A DNA stretch of 64,000 nt from Hypericum androsaemum (Eukaryota > Streptophyta > Magnoliopsida > Malpighiales > Hypericaceae): NCBI GenBank assembly GCA_963995505.1, contig OZ023198.1, positions 1,426,001 through 1,490,000 of the forward strand, written 5' to 3'. A model generated the notes under the pieces. The model saw nothing but the letters and a program-made list of their open reading frames with translations, was not told the DNA's origin and ran no database searches. The position numbers and the translations under genes are program-made. Below, one piece after another: positions 44,579-57,441 of this stretch (positions are counted from its first letter, which is position 1; the number at the start of each line of letters is the position of its first letter).

Positions 44579-47330
44579 TTCAACTCAATGTACTTCGTTA
44601 TTGAGTGGAAGGCGGGATTCTTTTCTAAATATATTGCACTTTGGCTATCACTATGGAGCACACTTTCACTTTGCTCTTTCCCCAATTCTCCTAAGAAGCT
44701 TTGCAACCATACCATCTCTTTGCTCGCTTCTGTCACTGGCACGTACTTACTTTCTGCGATTGACAAAGCTACCACCTTCTGTAACCTTGAGGCCCAAGAT
44801 ATCGCTGTTCCTCCCAACGTAAAGACATAACCACTTGTGCTCCTCTTCTCATCATGGTCGTTAGACCCCAAGTCTGCATCACAATATCCTAGGAGTTTCA
44901 CATTTTTGCCCTAAAAGCAAAGGCACTTTTCACTGGTACCTCGCGAGTAACCAAGGATCTATTTTACTACGATCCAATGTTGCTCACCCGGATTGCTCAT
45001 GAACTTGCTCACTACTCCCACCATATTTGCTATGTCTAGCCTCGTGTAAACCATAGCATACATCAAGCTACCCACCGCTGATACATATAGAGTCTTTTCC
45101 ATTTGAGCCTTCTCTGCCTCACTCTTAGGCGAATCCTTCTTGGACAATTTAAAGTGCCAACCTAAAGGAGTTAACTTGGGATTGGCCTTTTGCATGTTGA
45201 ACCTCTTCAATACCTTCTCAATGTACTCGACTTGTAAGAGAAATAGCTTCCCCTCTGCCTTATTTCTCTCGATCTTCATCCCAAGGATTTACTTAGCCTC
45301 CCCTAAGTCCTTCATGGCAAATCTCTCGGATAACTGCTTCTTCACCCTGCTCACCTCTCGAGCACTTTATCCCCCTATCAACATATCATTAACATACAGT
45401 AAGAGGATGATGTAGCTTCGTTCAAAGCTCATGTAGTAGCAACAGTAGTCCGCTTCATACTGCACGAACCCTATCTCGTGCATGAACCCATTAAACTTTT
45501 TGTACCACTATCTCGGAGCTTGTTTCAACCCATACAAGCTCTTCCTTGGTCTGCACACGAGCTCCCCATCACGTTTCGACAAGTACCCCTCTAGTTGAAC
45601 CATGTAAATCTCTTCATCAAGATCTCCATGGAGGAATGCAGTCTTCACGTCCATTTGCTCCAACATCAAGTTCTCAGAAGCAACTAAACTCAACAACATG
45701 CGAATAGTGGTAAGCTTCACCACGGGAGTGAAGACGTCGGTATAGTATATACCATACTTTTGCTAAAATCCTTTCACTATGAGTCTTGCCTTATGACGCT
45801 CGGTGCCATTCGCCTCATACTTGATCCTATACACCCACTTGTTGTGCAGAGCTTTCTTGCCTTTTGGGAGTGGGACCAGTTCCCAAGTCCAGTTGCTCCT
45901 CAGTGACTCCATCTCATCGTCCATAGCAAGCTTCCACGTATCCTCTTGTCCACTCTCTTGGACCTCTGCAAACTCCTCGGGCTCCCCCCCATCAGTGAGT
46001 AGGATGTAGAAATTTGCTGGCGAATATCTATCTGGAGACCCACGTTGTCTAGTAGACCTCCTCACCGGAACCACTGGCGTTGGAGAACTTGGTCCCGTTT
46101 CTTTCTCGGCCTCTTGGCCACCTCGTACCTTCTTGCTCCCACTCGAGTTTGAGATGTCTAACTCGATCACCTCACTGCTAGAACCCACCTCATCGGATAC
46201 ACTCTCTATGTCCTTGTGCAACACATTCTTATTAAATATGATATCCCGGCTTCTCACAACCTTGCGGTTCTTCTCATCCCAAAACCTGAAACCGAAATCA
46301 TCTCCTCCATATCCAATGAATGTGCACTTCTTGGACTTGGCATCTAGCTTGCTCCTTTCACCTGTATTCACATGAACATAGACAACACAACCAAACACCC
46401 GAAGGTAGGTTAGATCAATCTTCTTGCCACTCCAAGCCTCCTCCGGTATCCTGCTCTCCAAAAGGCTTGATAGTCCTCTATTGATCATGAAAGCCGTGGT
46501 GTTTATTGCATCTGCCCAAAATATCTTTGGTAGGCCACACTTCAACCTCATGGCCCTAGCTCTCTCATTGATTATCTTATTCATCCTCTCTGCGATGCTA
46601 TTTTGTTGAGGAGTTCCAGCTACTATCTTCTCCATGCGAATCCATTCGCTATACATTACTCTTTGAACTCTTGAAGCTCGTACTCTCTGCTATTGTTGGA
46701 TCTCAATCACTTCACCTTAAGACCTGTCTCATTCTCTACAAGGGCCCTCCACTTCTTGAAGGCATCGAAAGCTTCAGACTTATATTTTAAGAAGTTGACC
46801 CACAACTTCCTTGTAGAATTATCGATGAAGGTCATGTAGTATAAAGAACCACCTAAGGATGTCACTGGTGCCGGTCCCCACAAGTCACCGTGGACCAACT
46901 CGAGCTTCTCCTCCTCCTGGGGCTTGCTACCTCTCAAAAAGCTCACTCTCTTTTGCTTCCCAAGAATATAATCATCGCAAAGACCCACATTCACGGTCTT
47001 GAGGCCGGTAGCTTCCCCTTCGAGTGTAGCACCCGCATCCCCTTCTCACTCATATGGTCTAGGCGACTATGCCATAAGACCGCATCATTCGTAGCTCCCA
47101 CTAGATTGATGCTATTGGTGTTCCTTGTCATGTACAACGTCCCTTCCTTCTCACCTGGAGCCACCACCATGGCCCCCTTTGTGATCTTCTATGTCTTGCA
47201 ACTAAAGGTTACCGTGTAACCCTCATCATCAAGTTGCCAAACACTTAGCAAATTCTTCTTCAATTCTGGAATGTGCCTCACGCTCTTCAACAACAACACT
47301 GATCATTTTTGGAGTGTAGATTCCAGAGGC
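44579..47330 (-). pseudogene. copia B pol (integrase, RT, partial RNase H)
   Basis: From right to left on the minus strand: GAG-pre-integrase remains (SVRHIPELKKNLL), integrase (VHGDLWGPAP, FIDNSTRKLW, QNSIAERMN), RT (NKWVYRIKYE, QMDVKTAFLHGDL, LYGLKQAPR) and RNase H (GYCDADLGSND, SDSQSAIYLEKN). Numerous stops and shifts break the frame (for example at 45763, 45508, 44959 and 44902). The RT active site reads YVND rather than YVDD near 45390, losing a catalytic aspartate. Confidence 0.88.
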
Positions 47331-47459
47331 AGAGCTAGAAATTTTTTTGAGTGGGGGCAATATAAGGAATGCCTAAATTTTTTAAAAATTTTTAGGTTGA
47401 TTAATCTTTTAGTGGGGTCAATTTTCAATTTTAGTGGGGACATATGTTAAAAAAGAAAC
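47331..47459. other. Unassigned insert flanking the gypsy element, left part
   Basis: This segment and its right part (56599-56668) interrupt copia B between its DVRI and LKSVRHIP coding sequences. It begins CAGAGGCAGAGCTAG and contains GTGGGGGCAAT; the right part contains the complementary ATTGCCCCCAC. It is not copia or gypsy. A short DNA transposon is possible but neither terminal repeats nor a target duplication are clean. Confidence 0.45.
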
Positions 47460-49613
47460 TGTCACGACCCAAATTCGTGGTCAGTGACTGGCGCTAGATT
47501 ATGTCAAACTTAATCAAATAAACCATAACCTAGCAAGCCTCAAACATAACACATTATTCTCATTAACAGAAATCGTCAAAAATATTTTTCAACAACGTTG
47601 TCTCTTCAAATATACATATTTATCGTTATCCAAACTTGGTAGACATAATTCAAAAGTTGGAGTACACATCTCCAACGTCTTATCATCAAATTCATCCTTT
47701 GAAAACATAAACCTAATTTACACATACATTACATATTAACATTAATTTAAGATCATATGTCAAAGACCAACAAATATGTACAATGGAGTGACCTAGATCA
47801 CAAAAGAGAAAGACCATCTGGAGACCTTCAAATGTAGCCCGAGATGGAAGGCAACGGGCTGAACTCGGATGGAAAAGATTCTCCAGATGCAAACCACGGC
47901 TCAAATCTCTTCACCTGTGGATTGAAGTAAGGGATAAGTGCTTTGAAACACTTAGTAAGCAAATATTATAAGTAACATGTATTTAACCAACCAGTCGTTC
48001 CCATCAAACCCAACCAAATACTAACATACAACTAAGACAACAAAATACTACTTCACAGACAAGGTCATCAAAGAATTCACGTATCACATGTAATCAGAAC
48101 TTCAAATAGACTTTCACAGAACATATAACACAATTCAGATGAACTTCAGATAGGTCTAGATAGTGTCACTCCCACTCCGACACGAGGATACCATATCTTA
48201 AAGGCGCCATCAGAAACTAACCCCGCCGGCCAAATATCAGATCATATACATATCCAATGTATCCTCAGTATATGTGCACATATGCCAACATCCCCGGTTG
48301 GTCACGGGTAGACCTCATCATCCGCCATCTCACAAATGACATACCAAACACATGTAATACATATTGGCCAGAACATATTGACCACATATCCAAATTCATA
48401 CCAAAAGAGTCCCATATCACGAATTGGGCAAAATAGCCCCAAATAAACAAACAATCCACAAACATCTTCAAATCACATATTAACCAAAACTAATCATATA
48501 ACCATACTTTAAACCAATCAAAAGTACACCAAATTATACATATCACCCACGTCTAGTTAACTAAACACATGTTACAAAGAATATCCACTTACAAGATAAT
48601 GGTTGCTCAAACCATTCAAAGAGAAGCTCCGTGCTTCATTTTACAACTCGTGGTACTCGGATTCAAAACGTCGGTTAACTAGTCAAAAGAACATAAACCA
48701 TGATCATTATCAACCTCTTAAGCATGTAATTAGATCCTAGGTAACATAAAAATACTTTAGTTCTTTTCTTAGATTCGGATTTACACAAGGCAGCCCCAAA
48801 ACCTATGCTAAAATTCACAAAATTACACCCCCGATGATCAATTTCTCTTCCAACTTCTATACATAAAAATTCTAGCTAAAACTTACCTTAACTTCCTTCA
48901 TCTAGGTCTATATTAATCTGTTATAATCTTCACCTACTAGCTTCTTCAAGGTGTAAAATAATTTCTACTCAAATTAAGCAAGATCCTATAAAACTACTTA
49001 CCTATTCTTCCAAGTTGTTGAAATCTGGCCCCTTTTCTTTTCTCTTCTTTTTCCTTCTTTTTCCCCCTTTCTCCTACTCCTTTCTCCTCTGTTTTCTCTT
49101 CTAATGTTCAAGTGTTTCGTGCCTAAAGCCTGATCCAAAAGGTTTTCTCTTTTATATGCATGCTAAGTAGCTTAGTCATCCTACTTTCCATTTGCCACCT
49201 AGCCAACTTGCAACAGAATTTCTCTTTTGATCCTAGACTTTTCCAGCCATTCAAAATCATTTCTAAACTTCTTAATATATTCTAATAAGTCCCTAAAATG
49301 AGCTTTATTCAAATAAAGTCACATAACAAATTATTTTCACAAAATTTTCCAATACCGACGAAATCAGACTAATTTCCGAGCACCTTGATTTATTGCTCTG
49401 TTACGACCAGATTATTTCATAAATTACCAAAATCAAAGAACAAATTTATAGATCAAGGTGTTATGAATCCACACGTATTAGAATTACCTAATTTGGAGTC
49501 TGGATGGAGAAGTTATGCCTATTTTACCGAATAATGACGGACTAAGCCTAAACCCTTCCAAAACCAACCTTATTTTGTTGTAAAAAATTTGATTGAAGGG
49601 TTAGGGTATCACA
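47460..49613 (-). repeat. Gypsy 3' LTR
   Basis: Starts TGTCACGACCC and ends TATCACA on the plus strand. By eye it differs from the right LTR at about 21 of 2154 positions, nearly all transitions, with no indels. The short open frames inside it are not genes. Confidence 0.93.
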
Positions 49614-49673
49614 GTCTCCCCTCCTTATAAAATTCGGTCCCCGAATTTGCAAAATGGAAGGCTAACTTACTTG

Positions 49674-49925
49674 TCATGCAAATAGATGTGGGTACTTCAT
49701 TTTCATCACTTCCTCCATTTCCCAAGTTGCCTCAGCCAAGGAACGATTTGCCCATTCAACCTTGATCATCGGAAGCTCTCTATTCCGAAGCTTCCTGACT
49801 TCACGATCCAAAATCCTTATTGGATTCTCCTGATATGTCAAATCTCCACTTATCTCTACTATCTGTGGCTCCAAAACATGAGTAGGATCGTGCAAATATC
49901 GCTTAAGCATAGAGACATGGAACAC
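49674..49925 (-). pseudogene. Gypsy chromodomain (C-terminus of integrase)
   Basis: [16 protein letters not shown] followed by ILDREVRKLRNREL and KVEWANRSLAEATWEME is a chromodomain of the chromovirus integrase tail, used for targeting chromatin. It is one base out of frame with the upstream integrase (shift near 49935). Confidence 0.85.
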
Positions 49926-52296
49926 TGGATGAATATATGTGACAAGGATGGTGGCAAAGCCAATCGATATGCCACTAGTCCAACTCGCTCCAAAATCTCA
50001 AATGGGCCAATATATCTAGGACTGAGTTTGCCCCTTCTCCCAAACCACATTGTTCCCTTCATAGGTGAAACCTTGAGAAAAACATGTAGTCCCACATCAA
50101 ACTCGATATCCTTTCGTCTCTTGTCTGAGTATGACTTTTGCCGACTCTGGGCTGTTTCCAACCTTTGTCGAATCAACTGTATCTTCTCATTGGTTTCTTG
50201 TACTAAGTCATTGCCCAATAGTTGTTTCTCACCAACCTCATTCCAACATAACGGAGATCTACATTTTCTTCCATACAAAGCTTCATATGGAGCCATCTTG
50301 ATACTTGACTGGTAGCTATTATTATAAGCAAACTCCATCAATGGCAAATAACGATCCCAACTTCCTCCAAAATCAATGACACAAGTTCGCATCATATCTT
50401 CCAATATCTGAATAACACGCTCAGACTGACCATCTGTTTGAGGATGAAAGGCCGTACTCAAATCTAAACGAGTTCCCATAGCCTCCTGAAATTGCTCCCA
50501 AAATCTTGATGTGAAATGAGTTCCACGATCAGATACAATTGAAACTGGTACACCATGAAGGCGAATAATTTCATCCATAAATATCTGAGCAAACCTACTT
50601 GCATCATATGTACTCTTTATTGGTAGGAAATGTGAAGATTTTGTCAATCTGTCTACAATAACCCACACTGCATCATAACCTCTTGAGGTAGTTGGAAGCC
50701 CTACTAACAAATCCATTGTTATCCACTCCCACTTCCAAATTGGAATCTCTAGAGGTTGTAGTAATCCAGAAGGCCTCTGATGCTCTGCTTTAACCTGTTG
50801 ACAGGTCAAACACTTTGAAACAAACTTTGCAATATCCTTTTTCATACCTTGCCACCAATAATTGCATCTCAAATCATGGTACATTTTTGTAGATCCAGGG
50901 TGCATACTGTAGACCGCTCGGTGTGCCTGAGTCAATAATTCCTTTCTTAGATCTCCAACATCAGGGACAACCACTCGAGAACCAAAATACAAGATACCAT
51001 TAGCACTAAGTCGAAATTTAGGTAATTCACCTTGCTCAACTTGTTCCATCATCACAATAACCTCTGGATCCTCCCATTGTAATTCCATAACCCGTCCTCG
51101 TAAGGTAGGTCTCATATGCATCTCTGCTAGAAACTTTGGCTGAATTAAGGATTTGCGACTTAAAGCATCAGCTACCACATTAGCTTTCCCAGGGTGATAG
51201 TTAATGGTGCAGTCATAATCCTTAAGTAACTCCATCCACCTCCTCTGTCTTAAGTTCAAATCTCGTTGCTCAAAAATATACTTGAGGCTTTTATGATCTG
51301 TATATATCTCAAACTTCTCACCATACAAGTAGTGCCTCCAAATCTTCAATGCAAACACAACTGCTGCCATTTCCAAATCATGGACTGGATAATTCTCTTC
51401 ATGTTTCTTCAGTTGTCTAGAGGCATAAGCAATAACATTCTTGTGTTGCATAAGAACACATCCCAAACCCACTCTTGAAGCATCACAATACACTGAATAT
51501 CCACCTGATCCTGATGGTAGAACCAATACAGGTGCATGGGTTAACCGATCCTTCAATTCTTGAAAACTCTCTTCACACCTACCCAACCATTCATACTTGG
51601 CATTTTTATGAGTTAGCCGAGTTAATGGTGCTGCCAAAGTAGAGAATCCTTTGACAAATCGTCGATAATACCCTGCTAAACCCAAAAAGCTGCGTATCTC
51701 AGTAACATTAGCTGGGGTAGGCCAATTCACAACAGCTTCCACCTTCTTCGGATCAACTGACACTCCATCTTTGGACACCACATGTCCTAGAAAAGCTACA
51801 CTTTGAAGCCAAAATTCACACTTTGAGAATTTAGCATATAGCTTTTTCTCTCGTAGCGTCTACAACACTTGCCTAAGGTGTCTTTCATGATCCTCCTGAT
51901 CAATAGAGTAAATCAATATATCATCAATAAACACAACCACGAACTGATCTAGGAAAGCCTTGAAATTCCTGTTCATCATATCCATAAAGGCAGCTGGGGC
52001 ATTAGTCTATCCAAATGGCATAACCAGAAACTCATAATGGCCATATCAAGTCCTGAATGCCGTCTTTGGAATTTCCATCTCTCTAATCCGCAACTGATGG
52101 TACCCTGATCTCAAGTCAATCTTAGAAAACCATTTAGATCCCCGCAACTGATCAAACAAATCATCTATTCTCGGAAGAGGATATCGGTTGCGTATAGTTA
52201 CCTTATTCAGCTTTCGGTAGTCTATGCACAACCGTAAACTCCCATCTTTCTTCTTCACAAATAGCACTGTGGCTCCCCAAGGAGAAACACTTGGCC
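49859..52296 (-). pseudogene. Gypsy RT, RNase H and integrase
   Basis: RT motifs: [35 protein letters not shown]. RNase [16 protein letters not shown]. Integrase: [13 protein letters not shown]-x2-C zinc finger, [13 protein letters not shown] and [12 protein letters not shown] carrying D and E of the DDE triad. Breaks: a one-base deletion near 52297 separates it from Gag-protease; three stop codons lie between 51860 and 52050 (after AFRT, MPFG and QVL); and a shift occurs near 49935. The rest is well preserved. Confidence 0.9.
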
Positions 52297-54075
52297 TTAT
52301 GTACCTTTATTCAACAAATCTTGCAACTGATCTTTCAACTCTTTCGTTTCCGCTGGAGCCATACGATAAGGTGGTATAGAGATTGGTTCAGTTCCTGGTT
52401 CAAGATCAATACAAAATTCAATCTCCCTCTCTAGAGGTAAGTCTGGTAAATCTTCTGGAAATACATCTGGGTACTCTCTGACAATAGGAATATGATCCAC
52501 TGAAACATCTTCCTTCTTTATTTCCTTTACCATAGCTAAATAGCTTACACATCCTTTCCGTAGAAACTTGCTAGCTTTCATGTAAGAGATAAGCTTTGCA
52601 GTAGTCACCTTTTTCTCACCCTGAAACTCAAACTCTGCCTCATCTGTTGGATAAAAAATAACCCTTTTTCCAAAACAATCCACTACTGCATGATAAGTGG
52701 ATAACAAATCCATACCCACTGTTATATCAAAACCATCCACATCCAATATGTATAAATCAGCTGACAAGTCATGCCCACTAATTTGAATATTGCATGATCT
52801 AACAACTTCACAAACATACATAAATCCGCTCGAAGGAGTGGCAACAATCATTGACTCATCCAAACATACAGGCATAGCATCCAAACATTGAACATATTGA
52901 GATGACACAAAAGAGTGTGTAGAACCCGAATCAAATAGAATGCGTGCATAAGATGATCCAATGGGAAGGTTACCCGATACCACAGTGTTACTAGCATCAG
53001 CATCTCTCCTGGTCAAAGCATACACTCTAGGGTGTGCACCACCTCCTCCACTATCAGATGTAGGTCCCTCAATCCTCAAACCTTCTTCTCTTTGATCAAG
53101 TAGATTGCCCTGCTGAACTTGTGGTCGAGAAAACTCTTGTGTTGATGGCCTAACTATCAAACTCGCCACTTGCTTACGCTGAACAACTGTAGGACAGTCT
53201 TTCACCAAGTGAGCTTGCATGCCACAACGAAAACAAGCTCCTATCCTTTTATAACAAATGTCTCCAGGATGTTGTTTACCACAACTTTGGCATCTCCTGA
53301 AATTACTGGATTGGTTCTTACTGAATTGCTGACTACGAAAATCCTTCCCTCTACCAAATCTTCCAACTGGTCCTCCACCCCTTGACGATACAGGCTGATT
53401 GTTGGTCCATCTTTCTTGCTGTCTAAAGCCTTGATTGAAACTCCTTTGTGGTGGCTTATCAAATTTCTGAAATTTTGGTTGACTTTGGACCACTCGACGT
53501 TCATTATCTCGCATCTCTAAGGTTCGAGCACAATCCACTGCAGATGCATATGTCTCGAAACCACGAGGATACATAACTTTAAACATAGAATCATCAAGTC
53601 CACGAATAAACCTCTTTACCTTCATCTCATCATTAGGAACCAAGTGTTTTGCATATCGTGATAGATAAGTGAACCTCTCATCATACTGAGATATTGTCAT
53701 GTCTGGAGTCTTCACCAATCGCTCAAATTCAAAAGCTCGGGCATCTTTCAAACTCTCTAGTAAGAACCGATCCAACAAGGCCTTAGTAAAGATCTCCCAA
53801 GTCCATGCATATGATCCCTCATTCTGGAACCAAACTCCAGCCACACCTACCAACTTAAATGAAGCCAACTCCACCATTCTGTCTTTATCACACCTTAAGA
53901 TCCTTCTCCTCTTCTCCATCTCATCAATGAATACCTGAGGATCATCACTTAAGCCAGAAAATATTGGTGGATTCAACTTTAAGAACTCACCTAAAGAGTC
54001 ATCTTTAGCAGCTAATGTAACATTCTGCTCTAATTGTGTTTGCTGAGCAACGATGAATTTCTCCATTGCTTTCAT
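52297..54075 (-). pseudogene. Gypsy Gag and protease
   Basis: An open frame of 592 codons. Gag has the retrotrans_gag block (WFQNEGSYAWTWEIFTKAL, TYLSRYAKHLVPND) and a zinc knuckle CFRCGMQAHLVKDC. The protease has ILFDSGSTHSFVS and GMDLLSTYHAVVDC. It runs into the start of RT, then goes out of frame. A start further upstream is blocked by a stop near 54101. Confidence 0.88.
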
Positions 54076-54432
54076 AACTCTGTCTACACCATCACCACCC
54101 TACCTCTCCATCTCAGAAGTAGGAACAGCAGCAACAGGTGGTGGAATCTCATCTCTAGTGACCCTACCAGCGGTAGTGGCCTCAACTGGTGGTGTAGTCT
54201 CAGATGCAACATCATTCCTCTGACTTTGGGAGCTTTCACCATGCTCCCTAACCGTTTCCATACCACTACGTGTAATTGTCATATCCTCCTATACAAATAA
54301 GTCAGAATTAAGCATACCAAAGGACAACACAACAAAAGAGGTTCAAGGACAAGACAAATCCTATGCTCCATTATACATAACACATAATTCAAATAATAAG
54401 CTAGGTTCAAACCTAGTGCTAAGACCGAGCTC

Positions 54433-54444
54433 TGATACCAAGTC
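54433..54444 (-). other. Gypsy primer binding site
   Basis: On the minus strand TTGGTATCAGAGCTC directly follows the LTR after a short spacer, complementary to the 3' end of tRNA-Met. Confidence 0.8.
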
Positions 54445-56598
54445 TGTCACGACCCAAATTCGTGGTCAGTGACTGGCGCTAGATTATGTCAAACTTAATC
54501 AAATAAACCATAACCTAGCAAGCCTCAAACATAACACATTATTCTCATTAACAGAAATCGTCAAAAATATTTTTCAACAACGTTGTCTCTTCAAATATAC
54601 ATATTTATCGTTATCCAAACTTGGTAGACATAATTCAAAAGTTGGAGTACACATCTCCAACGTCTTATCATCAAATTCATCCTTTGAAAACATAAACCTA
54701 ATTTACACATACATTACATATTAACATTAATTTAAGATCATATGTCAAAGACCAACAAATATGTACAATGGAGTGACCTAGATCACAAAAGAGAAAGACC
54801 ATCTGGAGACCTTCAAATGTAGCCCGAGATGGAAGGCAACGGGCTGAACTCGGATGGAAAAGATTCTCCAGATGCAAACCACGGCTCAAATCTCTTCACC
54901 TGTGGATTGAAGTAAGGGATAAGTGCTTTGAAACACTTAGTAAGCAAATATTATAAGTAACATGTATTTAACCAACCAGTCGTTCCCATCAAACCCAACC
55001 AAATACTAACATACAACTAAGACAACAAAACACTACTTCACAGACAAGGTCATCAAAGAATTCACGTATCATATGTAATCAGAACTTCAAATAGACTTTC
55101 ACAGAACATATAACACAATTCGGATGAACTTCAGATAGGTCTAGATAGTGTCACTCCCACTCCGACACGAGGATACCATATCTTAAAGGCGCCATCAGAA
55201 ACCAACCCCGCCGGCCAAATATCAGATCATATACATATCCAATGTATCCTCAGTATATGTGCACATATGCCAACATCCCCGGTTGGTCACGGGTAGACCT
55301 CATCATCCGCCATCTCACAAGTGACATACCAAACACATGTAATACATATTGGCCAGAACATATTGACCACATATCCAAATTCATACCAAAAGAGTCCCAT
55401 ATCACGAATTGGGCAAAATAGCCCCAAATAAACAAACAATCCACAAACATCTTCAAATCACATATTAACCAAAACTAATCATATAACCATACTTTAAACC
55501 AATCAAAAGTACACCAAATTATACATATCACCCACGTCTAGTTAACTAAACACATGTTACAAAGAATATCCACTTACAAGACAATGGTTGCTCAAACCAT
55601 TCAAAGAGAAGCTTCGTGCTTCATTTTACAACTCGTGGTACTCGGATTCAAAACGTCAGTTAACTAGTCAAAAGAACATAAACCATGATCATTATCAACC
55701 TCTTAAGCATGTAATTAGATCCTAGGTAACATAAAAATACTTTAGTTCTTTTCTTAGATTCGGATTTACACAAGGCAGCCCCAAAACCTATGCTAAAATT
55801 CACAAAATTACACCCCCGATGATCAATTTCTCTTCCAACTTCTATACATAAAAATTCTAGCTAAAACTTACCTTAACTTCCTTCATCTAGGTCTATATTA
55901 ATCTGTTATAATCTTCACCTACTAGCTTCTTCAAGGTGTAAAATAATTTCTACTCAAATTAAGCAAGATCCTATAAAACTACTTACCTATTCTTCCAAGT
56001 TGTTGAAATCTGGCCCCTTTTCTTTTCTCTTCTTTTTCCTTCGTTTTCCCCCTTTCTCTTACTCCTTTCTCCTCTGTTTTCTCTTCTAATGTTCAAGTGT
56101 TTCGTGCCTAAAGCCTGATCCAAAAGGTTTTCTCTTTTATATGCATGCTAAGTAGCTTAGTCATCCTACTTTCCATTTACCACCTAGCCAACTTGCAACA
56201 GAATTTCTCTTTTGATCCTAGACTTTTCCAGCCATTCAAAATCATTTCTAAACTTCTTAATATGTTCTAATAAGTTCCTAAAATGAGCTTTATTCAAATA
56301 AAGTCACATAACAAATTATTTTCATAAAATTTCCTAATACCGACGAAATCAGACCAATTTCCGAGCACCTTGATTTATTGCTCTGTTACGACCAGATTAT
56401 TTCATAAATTACCAAAATCAAAGAAAAAATTTATAGATCAAGGTGTTATGAATCCACACGTATTGGAATCACCTAATTTGGAGTCTGGATGGAGAAGTTA
56501 TGCCTATTTTACCGAATGATGACGGACTAAGCCTAAACCCTTCCAAAACCAACCTTATTTTGTTGTAAAAAATTTGATTGAAGGGTTAGGGTATCACA
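54445..56598 (-). repeat. Gypsy 5' LTR
   Basis: Same length and ends as the left LTR. Drives transcription of the element on the minus strand. Confidence 0.93.
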
Positions 56599-56670
56599 GA
56601 TACATAGTTATCAAACAAAAAAGAATTAAGTGGGGCCAATTGCCCCCACAATAATATCCTAGTGGATTCT
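56599..56670. other. Unassigned insert flanking the gypsy element, right part
   Basis: Continues the non-copia segment at 47331-47459, ends at about CCTAGTGG (56668), and is followed by copia B protease coding sequence. Confidence 0.45.
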
Positions 56671-57399
56671 CACATCTCATTTACCCATAACATCCAAAGC
56701 CTCATCGTCGGCTAGATAGACTTTTCCCAAGTTGGTCGGGGTGTATCTTTCCATCATACTCGCGTCACTACAAGAGTGGAATGAGGCACCCGAATCTAAT
56801 ACCCATGCTTCCAACGGGCTTCCCACGCTCAAAACCAATGTTTCTCCATGATCTTCCGCCGTGGCATTAGCAGACTTGTCATCCTTCTTTTTTGGCGCCG
56901 TGCATTGGTCTCTAAAATGACTGTATTTCTCGCAATTCTAACTATCGGACAAGGAACTAAGTAGGATTAGAGCTTTTACCTCATCATCAAAGACAATCTT
57001 TACCGCACTCAATTGAGAGAGCGTCATGTTGAAATTATTGAGATGTTTTGCCACCATCGCCCCCTCCGCCATCTTAAGGTTAAAGAGCTTCCTCATCAAA
57101 TGAACCGTGTTGGCCGCCGAGGGTTTCTCATACATATCAGATAACATCTTTAGCATGTCCTTCATGGTCTTCTCCTTTACGGTGTGTAGAACCATATTTC
57201 TAGACAATGAAAGGCGCACTACACTCATGGCCTTACGATCTAGGAGCTTCCACTCCTCTTCTTTCATATCATCTTACTTCTTCTCACCCAATGGCAAGTA
57301 CAAATCCTTCCCGTACAAGTAGTCTTCAATTTGCATCTTCCAAAAGGCAAAATCCATGTTGTCGAACTTCTCTACCAGTGATTTCACTTTACCCATCAT
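56671..57399 (-). pseudogene. copia B gag and protease start
   Basis: From 57399: MMGKVKSLVEKFDNMDFAFW, a stop at about 57275, then KEEEWKLLDRKAM, NTVHLMRKLFNLKM and ALILLSSLSDS, ending at 56938. Immediately afterwards comes a zinc-knuckle remnant (NCEKYSHFRDQC), so the linker between them was deleted. The protease reads WVLDSGASFHSCS, then YLADDEALDVMGK and a stop. Confidence 0.85.
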
Positions 57400-57441
57400 G
57401 GCCGCTCCCACCACGCTCTAAACCCAAGCTCTGATACCAAT

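Larger units (their letters stand above)
47460..56598 (-). mobile_element. Ty3/gypsy chromovirus with two full LTRs, innermost of the nest
   Basis: Two directly repeated LTRs of identical length (2154 bp) flank a 4.8-kb minus-strand body: gag-protease, RT, RNase H, integrase, chromodomain. The primer binding site is at 54433-54444 and a polypurine tract AAGGAGGGGAGAC adjoins the left LTR at 49614-49626. Flanking 5-mers GAAAC (left) and GATAC (right) may be a target duplication with one change. The chromodomain and TGTCACGACCC LTR start suggest a Tekay-like clade. Pol is broken in several places. Confidence 0.93.

Noticed and set aside
47713..48471. Small open frames repeated identically at 54698-55456
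   Set aside because: They lie in the two gypsy LTRs; the duplication comes from the LTRs, not from genes.
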